NCBI GenBank assembly: GCA_044868325.1
Contig: JBIOWI010000030.1
Coordinates: 1 to 24,952, forward strand
Direction of reading: 5' to 3'
DNA length: 24,952 nucleotides
Source: AWTP1-13 sp044868325
GTDB lineage: Bacteria > Pseudomonadota > Alphaproteobacteria > Rhizobiales > Hyphomicrobiaceae
Below, one piece after another: positions 15,372 to 20,647 of this stretch. Under the pieces are notes generated by a model. That model was not told where the DNA came from and did no database searches. It was given only the letters and a program-made list of their open reading frames with translations. Both the position numbers and the translations under genes were made by a program. Every line of letters starts with the position of its first letter. The first letter of the stretch is position 1.

Positions 15372-16001
15372 ATGCTCAAGACTTGGCTCCTGCGGGCGAT
15401 TGCCGTGACCGGCGCCGCGTTGCTGGCCGGCCTGCCGGCAGGCGCGCATCCGCATGTCTGGGTTACGGTGGAGGCGACCCTTCTCTACCAGAACGGCGCC
15501 TTCATGGGCGTCCGGCACAAATGGACCTTCGACGAGTACTACACGACGACCGCCATCGAGGGGCTCGACAAGAACAAAGACGGTATCTACGACCGCGAGG
15601 AGCTGGCCGAGCTGGCCAAGGTCAACATCGACGCCCTCAAGGATTTCGACTACTTCACTCACCCCACCCTGGCCGGCCAGGCCCTGAAGCTGGGCGAGCC
15701 CAAGGACTATTGGCTGGAGCATAAGAGCGGCGCGCTTGCCCTCATTTTCACGGTGCCGTTCGCTGCCCCTGTGCTGACCGACGCCAAGGCCTTCAGCTTC
15801 GCGGTGTACGACCCAACCTTCTTCATCGCGTTCGATCTGGCCAAGACCGGCAACGCCCTGCAGATCGGCGGCGGCGCACCGAAGAGCTGCAAGCTGAAGG
15901 TCGAGCAGCCGGAGCAGCAACGCGAGACCGCAGCACTCGGACCGATGGCCCAGCTTGGCGGCATGGTGAGCCTCGGCCGGACGATCGCCGTGGAGTGCTA
16001 A
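15372..16001 (+). CDS. DUF1007 family periplasmic protein
   Basis: This 209-residue protein has a signal peptide (LLRAIAVTGAALLAGLPAGA) and then the DUF1007 signature AHPHVWVTVEATLLY at residues 25-39, followed by MGVRHKWTFDEYYT. Members are periplasmic and usually sit beside nickel, cobalt or zinc transport genes; their role is not settled. The AHPHVW histidines suggest metal binding. Residues 66-77 (DKNKDGIYDREE) form a canonical EF-hand-like loop with D66, N68, D70, D74 and E77. ACGAGG about 11 bases before the ATG is a reasonable ribosome site. It diverges from znuA across the Zur-like palindrome, which supports a part in zinc supply. No downstream partner such as a NicO/RcnA transporter follows. 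Confidence 0.83.
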   Translation: MLKTWLLRAIAVTGAALLAGLPAGAHPHVWVTVEATLLYQNGAFMGVRHKWTFDEYYTTTAIEGLDKNKDGIYDREELAELAKVNIDALKDFDYFTHPTLAGQALKLGEPKDYWLEHKSGALALIFTVPFAAPVLTDAKAFSFAVYDPTFFIAFDLAKTGNALQIGGGAPKSCKLKVEQPEQQRETAALGPMAQLGGMVSLGRTIAVEC

Positions 16002-16069
16002 TACCCTCGGTAGCCATTTTGTAACCAGGGCCCGCGACGCAGCGGCCGGACTCGCCAAGCAGCCCCCGC

Positions 16070-16507
16070 TCATGGCCCCCTCTGGGGCGTCGTCCGGCCG
16101 TTGAGAAGGTCCAGATCGGTCAGCGAATTGCGGCAGTCCTTGCTGAGCTTGTCCGCGTTCTGCACCAGGCACGACAGGGCGGGGCCGGAGCGCGGAGGCA
16201 GCGGCGCACACAGCCGCTCCACGTCGGGCAGGCACACCTGGTAGGCGTTGGCCGCGGTAAGCCCCCATACGGTCAGCGCCTGGAAGCAGGGCTGGCTCAC
16301 CAGGTCGGCGTGCCGGCTCAGGCAGCGCAGGATGCGGCCGCCGCCCGGGGGTACGTCGCGGCAGAAGCGCTGGTAGTCGGCGGCACAGACCCTGCGCACC
16401 GCCCTGGCGCGCTCTCCCGGCAGGAAATCCTGCGCCGCCGCGGGCAGTGGCAGCGATGCCAGGACGACGGCGACGCGGAGCGCCGCGACGAGATCGCGCT
16501 TCATCAA
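16070..16507 (-). CDS. Secreted Cys-rich repeat protein
   Basis: This 145-residue protein starts with a signal peptide (LVAALRVAVVLASLPLPAAAQ), giving a mature protein of about 120 residues. Cysteines fall at 41, 49, 62 and 74, and again at 92, 100, 113 and 125, so two units share exactly the spacing C-x7-C-x12-C-x11-C. The unit resembles the Cys-rich FGFR/GLG1-type repeat (PF00839) found in many secreted alphaproteobacterial proteins; the function is unknown. Eight cysteines suggest four disulfides formed in the periplasm. The Met at residue 2 may be the real start. It ends 69 bases from the convergent DUF1007 gene. Confidence 0.7.
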   Translation of the reverse strand: MMKRDLVAALRVAVVLASLPLPAAAQDFLPGERARAVRRVCAADYQRFCRDVPPGGGRILRCLSRHADLVSQPCFQALTVWGLTAANAYQVCLPDVERLCAPLPPRSGPALSCLVQNADKLSKDCRNSLTDLDLLNGRTTPQRGP

Positions 16508-16548
16508 AAGTGGACCCGACAGACCCCCGTTTGCTGCCTATAGCAGGC

Positions 16549-16577
16549 GGTGAAGCAGCCCGCGAGGCTGCTTCACC
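16549..16577. terminator. 12-bp perfect hairpin between two Cys-rich genes
   Basis: GGTGAAGCAGCC (16549-16560) pairs perfectly with GGCTGCTTCACC (16566-16577) around a five-base loop. It lies just downstream of the 92-residue gene on the minus strand. There is no T-run on either side, so termination would be weak or Rho-assisted. A smaller CTGC-N5-GCAG palindrome is adjacent at about 16534-16546. Confidence 0.5.
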
Positions 16578-16603
16578 CGAGACGCCGGCAGGCCGCGCTC
16601 CTA

Positions 16604-16882
16604 CTACCACCGGCAGTGGCGCACGCCCCACCGGTCGACAAAGCACCGGTTCGGATACACGGCGCGGGGTAGGCACGCGACGCGTGCGCAATAGGGGCCG
16701 ACGTGCCGGTGCCAGCCGGCGGGTCCCAGCTCGCACGAGCGATGGCAGCCATGGACCTTGTGCACCAGGCTGGCGTCGCCGGCCGTAATGTCCGCGACGC
16801 CGGCCCCGGGGGCCGCGAAAGCGGAGCCGATGCCCAATGCCAGGAGCATCGCAGGCATCGCAAAGAGCGATTTGCAGGTCAT
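16604..16882 (-). CDS. Small secreted Cys/His-rich protein (function unknown)
   Basis: This 92-residue protein begins with a signal peptide (LFAMPAMLLALGIGSAFAAPG). The mature part is rich in Cys, His, Arg and Trp: CHRSCELGPAGWHRH, GPYCARVACLP, then NRCFVDRWGVRHCRW at the end. I know no function for such proteins; similar short Cys-rich secreted proteins are common in Hyphomicrobiales. The start is fixed by AAAGGA about six bases before the ATG at 16882 and by the signal peptide. A much longer frame is open upstream but is antisense to hsp20 and does not look like protein. Six cysteines and five histidines in the last 50 residues would suit disulfides or metal binding. Confidence 0.65.
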   Translation of the reverse strand: MTCKSLFAMPAMLLALGIGSAFAAPGAGVADITAGDASLVHKVHGCHRSCELGPAGWHRHVGPYCARVACLPRAVYPNRCFVDRWGVRHCRW

Positions 16883-17099
16883 TATCGTCCTTTCCCTGTG
16901 CTTCGACCGATCCTCGGCGTGAGATCTCGTCGCAGTCGAGGGAGACCCTAGCGGCGGTGCTTCTCGCGTCGATGTCGGGGCTGAAACGGTTGTTGGCGTT
17001 TGTTGGGAGGCCGGTAACGGTTTGTAACGAGGACCGCGTCGGAGAAGGGGCGGGCTTATCGACGAGCTGCGGCGTCCTGTTGCGGCGTCGGGCAGGGCT

Positions 17100-17130
17100 C
17101 TTGAACTCGTGCCGGCCGCACCTAGATATT
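17100..17130 (+). promoter_or_regulatory. RpoH (sigma-32)-like heat-shock promoter of hsp20
   Basis: CTTGAA (17100-17105), a full match to the sigma-32 -35 element, is followed after 15 bases by CCTAGATATT (17121-17130), close to the -10 element CCCATNTA / CYTATNT. Transcription would start near 17137, giving a leader of about 125 bases before the hsp20 ATG, long enough for the folded structures below. Confidence 0.6.
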
Positions 17131-17166
17131 GCCTCGCGCACGCCGCTTCAGGGTGCGCACCGAGCG

Positions 17167-17260
17167 CTGCCTGGCCCCTCGGGGCAGGTGAGTAATCCGC
17201 CCCGGGCCCAATCCCGGGGCCAGGCAGATGACACGTCGCTTCTAAAGGAGGACACCTGTC
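17167..17260 (+). promoter_or_regulatory. Candidate ROSE-like RNA thermometer in the hsp20 leader
   Basis: The leader contains a perfect 12-base inverted repeat, CTGCCTGGCCCC (17167-17178) with GGGGCCAGGCAG (17216-17227), and an inner CCCCGGG/CCCGGGG hairpin. Nearest the start codon, GUC (17235-17237) and CUUC (17239-17242) pair with GGAG and GAC (17247-17253) around a UAAA loop. One unpaired G (17238) is left over, and the Shine-Dalgarno AAGGAGG (17245-17251) is buried. A weak SD-masking hairpin with a bulged or mismatched G, preceded by strong hairpins, is the layout of ROSE elements that control small heat-shock genes in rhizobia. Confidence 0.55.
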
Positions 17261-17725
17261 ATGCGACCTATCGATTTCGCTCCCCTCTATCGCTCCACCA
17301 TCGGCTTCGACCGCCTGTTCGACCTCATCGATTCGGTCGCCGGGTTCGACCAGGCCTCCCCAGGCTATCCACCCTACAACATCGAGCGGCTTGGCGATGA
17401 CGAGTACCGCATCACCATGGCGGTAGCTGGCTTCAGCCAGGACGAGCTGCGCGTCGACGTGAAGGAGCAGACGCTCACCGTCGCGGGCGCCAAGAAGGCG
17501 GAGGAGAAGGAGCGGCAGTACCTGCACCGCGGGATTGCCGCGCGCAACTTCGAGCGCCGCTTCCGGCTCGCCGATCACGTCGAGGTGAAGGGCGCCGACA
17601 TCCAGGACGGCCTGCTCCACATCGAGCTGGTCCGCAACGTGCCGGAGCGGCTCAAGCCGCGCACCGTCGCCATCGGCAAGCCGGCCGACGCGAAACAGGT
17701 CGAGGCCTCTGCGGCGGCTGCGTAA
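17261..17725 (+). CDS. Hsp20/alpha-crystallin small heat-shock protein
   Basis: This 154-residue ATP-independent chaperone binds unfolding proteins in large oligomers. The alpha-crystallin domain runs from about residue 38 (YNIERLGDDEYRITMAVAGF) to 130, with DELRVDVKEQTLTVAG, the dimer-loop segment HRGIAARNFERRFRLADHVEV and the ADIQDGLLHIELVRNVPE end that corresponds to the A-x3-x-GVL motif. RTVAIG at 134-139 fits the C-terminal I-x-I anchor. It resembles IbpA-type class A proteins of rhizobia. UAAAGGAGG nine bases before the ATG is an ideal ribosome site but is folded into a hairpin. The gene stands alone, with its own RpoH-like promoter and a strong downstream hairpin. Confidence 0.93.
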   Translation: MRPIDFAPLYRSTIGFDRLFDLIDSVAGFDQASPGYPPYNIERLGDDEYRITMAVAGFSQDELRVDVKEQTLTVAGAKKAEEKERQYLHRGIAARNFERRFRLADHVEVKGADIQDGLLHIELVRNVPERLKPRTVAIGKPADAKQVEASAAAA

Positions 17726-17761
17726 CGGTTTCGCTGCAGTTCTTTCCATGACGTGAGCGTT

Positions 17762-17789
17762 GGCAGGCGCCGCCCTAGCGGCGCCTGCC
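17762..17789 (+). terminator. Terminator hairpin after hsp20
   Basis: GGCAGGCGCCGC (17762-17773) pairs perfectly over 12 bases with GCGGCGCCTGCC (17778-17789) around a CCTA loop, 36 bases after the hsp20 stop. The following GTCTTATC is only weakly T-rich, so efficiency is uncertain. Confidence 0.7.
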
Positions 17790-17883
17790 GTCTTATCCGC
17801 CCACTTCTCCATTGCAGTTTGCGGGCGACTGCCGCCACATTTGCACCGGTGCCGGCACAAGCGAGCCCGGAGGACAGCTGCCC

Positions 17884-19107
17884 ATGGACGAGATTGCGAC
17901 AACGAGACCCGAGGACGTGGGGCTCTGCTCCCGGCGCATCGAGCGGATCGCCGCGTGGATGCAGCGGCAGGTCGCGGACGGCCGGCTCGCCGGCGTCGAG
18001 GTCATGATCGATCGGCGCGGGCGCACCGCGTTCCACCGCTGCCACGGCAAGCGCGACCTCGCCCGCAACGCCGATGCCACGCCCGATACCATCTACCGCA
18101 TCTATTCCATGACCAAGCCGCTCACCTCCGTCGCGGCGATGATGCTCTACGAGGAGGGCCGCTTCCAGCTGGACGATCCCGTAGCCCGCTACTTGCCCGC
18201 GTTCGCGGGCCAGCGCGTGCTCACCGGCGGCGGCTACGGCGCGGTCGCCACCGAGCCCGCGGTGCGCGACATCACCTTCCGCGACCTGCTCACCCACACG
18301 TCCGGGCTCACCTACGGGTTCATGCAGGCGACGCCCGTCGATGCCATCTATCGCGCCCAGAAGATCGAGCTGCCGGGCGCGACGGAGCCGCTCGGCGACA
18401 TCGTGGCGCGGCTAGCCAAGGTTCCGCTCATCGCCCAGCCCGGCGGGGAATGGAACTACTCGATCTCAACCGATGTTCTGGGCCATCTCGTCGCCGTCCT
18501 CTCCGGCCAGCCGTTCGATGCGTTTCTGCGCGAGCGCATCCTGCGCCCGCTCGGCATGGCCGACACGGATTTCCACGTCCCGTCCGACAAGGTCCAACAC
18601 TTGGCCGCCAACTACGACAAGGGTCCGGACGGACGGCCGCGGCTGATCGACGACCCCGAGACGAGCCGGTTCCTGAGCCCGCCGGTCGCGCCGTCGGGCG
18701 GCGGCGGCCTCACCGGCACCGCGCGCGACTACATGCGCTTCTGCCGTATGCTGCTGGCTGGCGGCGTGTACGGCTCCGACCGGCTGCTTGGGCGCAAGAC
18801 CGTCGAGCTGATGACCATGAACCACCTCGACGGCGATATGGCCGCCATGGGCCAGCCGCGCTTTGCCGAATCCAATTACCACGGCATTGGCTTCGGCCTG
18901 GGCTTCTCGGTGGTGCTCGACCCGGCGAAGGCGCAGATCGTCGGCTCGGCGGGCGAATGCGCCTGGGGCGGCATGGCTTCCACCGCCTTCTGGATCGACC
19001 CACATGAGGACCTGGCCGTGGTCATGATGACCCAGCTGACGCCGTCGTCCACCTATCCGATCCGCCGCGAGTTGCGGGTGCTCGCCTACCAGGCGATCGT
19101 CGATTGA
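17884..19107 (+). CDS. Serine hydrolase of the beta-lactamase / EstB esterase family
   Basis: This 407-residue protein belongs to the class C beta-lactamase-like (PF00144) group, which includes family VIII esterases and DD-peptidase relatives. The nucleophile motif is S75-M-T-K78 in YRIYSMTKPLTSVAAMML. The second motif, usually YxN, is Y192-S-I in WNYSISTDVLGHLV. HTSGLTYG and GGGGLTGTARDYMRF, both typical of this group, are present, and the C-terminal WGGMASTAFWIDP matches too. No signal peptide is visible, so it is probably cytoplasmic and more likely an esterase than an antibiotic-resistance enzyme. GGAGGA nine bases before the ATG at 17884 supports this start over an in-frame ATG 24 codons upstream. 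Confidence 0.87.
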   Translation: MDEIATTRPEDVGLCSRRIERIAAWMQRQVADGRLAGVEVMIDRRGRTAFHRCHGKRDLARNADATPDTIYRIYSMTKPLTSVAAMMLYEEGRFQLDDPVARYLPAFAGQRVLTGGGYGAVATEPAVRDITFRDLLTHTSGLTYGFMQATPVDAIYRAQKIELPGATEPLGDIVARLAKVPLIAQPGGEWNYSISTDVLGHLVAVLSGQPFDAFLRERILRPLGMADTDFHVPSDKVQHLAANYDKGPDGRPRLIDDPETSRFLSPPVAPSGGGGLTGTARDYMRFCRMLLAGGVYGSDRLLGRKTVELMTMNHLDGDMAAMGQPRFAESNYHGIGFGLGFSVVLDPAKAQIVGSAGECAWGGMASTAFWIDPHEDLAVVMMTQLTPSSTYPIRRELRVLAYQAIVD

Positions 19108-19120
19108 AGGCGGGCTTTCT

Positions 19121-19215
19121 AGGGATTAGGTTCCAGGGATTAGGTTCTAGGGGGCGTCGAAGCCACCGTGGCTAACCCCTGAAACCTAAATCCCTAATGC
19201 CTGAAACCTAATCCC
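19121..19215. repeat. GGGATTAGGTT repeat forming a long imperfect hairpin
   Basis: The unit AGGGATTAGGTTCY occurs twice in tandem (19121-19134 and 19135-19148), and its reverse complement (CCTGAAACCTAAATCCC / CCTGAAACCTAATCCC) occurs twice at 19179-19215. The arms can pair over about 35 bases with a short CG-rich loop (about 19155-19170). It lies between the serine hydrolase stop and the methyltransferase start, so it may also end transcription. It is unlike the palindromes found at 20385-20570 and 23461-23678. Confidence 0.75.
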
Positions 19216-19248
19216 ATATCCTCCCGCTGCACCCAAAAGCGAGGTGCA

Positions 19249-20370
19249 ATGACCAGGGACGGCCGATTCGAGATCTTCCTCGCCACCGCGCCGGGATTGG
19301 AGGATGTGCTGTGTGCGGAGGTCCGCTCCAAGGGCTTCAACTCGCCCAGGGCTGTCCCCGGCGGCGTCACGATCAGGGGCCTCTGGCCCGATGTCTGGCG
19401 AGCGAACCTCTGGATCCGCGGCGCGGGGCGGGTGCTGGCCGTCCTGGCCTCGTTCCGGGCGCTGCATCTGGACGAGCTGAAGGCTGAGGCGCGCAGGGTG
19501 CCCTGGCGCACGGTGCTGCGGCCCGATGTGCCGTTCCGCGTCGAGGCCGGCTGTGCCAAGTCGCGCATCTATCACTCCGACGCGGCGGCCGAGCGCGTCG
19601 AGGCGGCCATCCGGGAGACGGTCGGCGCGCCGTCCTCGCCGGAGGCGCCGGTGCTCGTCAGGGCGCGCATCGAGCGCGACCTCTGCATGCTCTCCGTCGA
19701 CACGTCGGGCGAGCCCCTGCACAAGCGGGGCTACAAGGCGGCGGTCGGCAAGGCGCCGATGCGGGAGACGATGGCCTCGCTCCTCCTCAGGCAATGCGGC
19801 TTTACCGGCAGCGAGCCGGTCGTCGATCCGATGTGCGGCTCGGGCACGTTCGTCATCGAGGCGGCCGAGATCGCGGCCCGGCTGAACCCCGGCCGGGCGC
19901 GGCGCTTCGCGTTTGAAGAGCTCGCCACCTTCGACGCCGCCCAATGGGCGCGTCTGCGCGACGTGGCGAGCCGGCGCACCCCGCCGGCGCATGTCCGCTT
20001 CTACGGCAGCGACCGCGATGCCGGCGCCGTCGCCATGGCCCAGGCCAACGCCGAGCGTGCCGGCGTCGCCGGCCTCACGGAGCTCCGTCGGTGCCCGATC
20101 GGCGGCATCGCCGCGCCCGAGGGGCCGCCTGGCCTCGTCATCGTCAACCCGCCCTACGGCACGCGCATCGGCGACGACAAGAGCCTGCTGCCGCTCTATC
20201 GCGCCCTCGGCCACACGCTCATGAGCCGCTTCCCCGGCTGGCGCGTGGGCCTCGTCACGAGCGAGCCGACGCTTGCCCGCGCCACCGGCCTCCCATTCCT
20301 GCCCCCGGCCGCCCCGGTCCCGCACGGCGGTTTGCGGATCACCCTCTTCCAGACAGCGCCGTTGCCGTGA
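19249..20370 (+). CDS. THUMP-domain class I SAM-dependent RNA methyltransferase (RlmL/YpsC type)
   Basis: This 373-residue enzyme is expected to methylate a guanine N2 in 23S rRNA. The N-terminal half (FLATAPGLEDVLCAEVRSKGF, then the THUMP region ending VDTSGEPLHKRGYK) recognises RNA. The C-terminal half is a Rossmann methyltransferase with motif I DPMCGSGTFVIEA (D193 onward), a post-I segment RFYGSDRDAGAV and the catalytic N300-P-P-Y-G motif used for amino-group methylation. It corresponds to the N-terminal half of E. coli RlmKL, without the C-terminal RlmK domain, as usual in alphaproteobacteria. GCGAGG lies about eight bases before the ATG. It looks complete and is probably housekeeping. 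Confidence 0.9.
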   Translation: MTRDGRFEIFLATAPGLEDVLCAEVRSKGFNSPRAVPGGVTIRGLWPDVWRANLWIRGAGRVLAVLASFRALHLDELKAEARRVPWRTVLRPDVPFRVEAGCAKSRIYHSDAAAERVEAAIRETVGAPSSPEAPVLVRARIERDLCMLSVDTSGEPLHKRGYKAAVGKAPMRETMASLLLRQCGFTGSEPVVDPMCGSGTFVIEAAEIAARLNPGRARRFAFEELATFDAAQWARLRDVASRRTPPAHVRFYGSDRDAGAVAMAQANAERAGVAGLTELRRCPIGGIAAPEGPPGLVIVNPPYGTRIGDDKSLLPLYRALGHTLMSRFPGWRVGLVTSEPTLARATGLPFLPPAAPVPHGGLRITLFQTAPLP

Positions 20371-20384
20371 GGCGGTGCCGTAGC

Positions 20385-20570
20385 GGGGTCTGACCCCAGG
20401 GTACAACCTTCCAGTCTTGGCCTTGCTCCGCGGGCAGCCCAAGGGAGAGCGCCGCCGTCTCGCACGAGACGAAGATATGCGAGGTCCTGCCATGGGGTCA
20501 GACCCGCAGGGTCTGACCCCTACGACTGCGCCGCTGCCGTGAGGAGATGTCAGACCCAGAGGGTCTGACA
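20385..20570. repeat. Cluster of GGGTCTGAC palindromes
   Basis: Three related palindromes share the core GGGTCTGAC/GTCAGACCC. These are GGGGTCTGACCCC at 20385-20397; GGGGTCAGACCC-GCA-GGGTCTGACCCC at 20494-20520 (12-bp perfect stem); and TGTCAGACCC-AGA-GGGTCTGACA at 20548-20570 (10-bp perfect stem). They sit between the methyltransferase stop and the patatin-like gene. The pattern resembles REP-type elements mobilised by RAYT transposases; no such transposase is in the window. Confidence 0.8.
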
Positions 20571-20647
20571 CCGTTGCAAGCGTCACATTCGCGCCGCTTT
20601 GGGCGACTCAATTCATGCGGAATTTTCCTGTGCCGGGGAGACCGCAG

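Noticed and set aside
15012..17141. 709-residue minus-strand frame spanning znuA to the hsp20 leader
   Set aside because: It is antisense to DUF1007 and in a shadow frame of znuA and the Cys-rich gene, with low-complexity Arg/Gly/Ala content and no motif.
16883..17902. N-terminal extension of the small Cys-rich protein on the minus strand (432 residues in all)
   Set aside because: The added part is antisense to hsp20; AAAGGA and a signal peptide fix the start at 16882.
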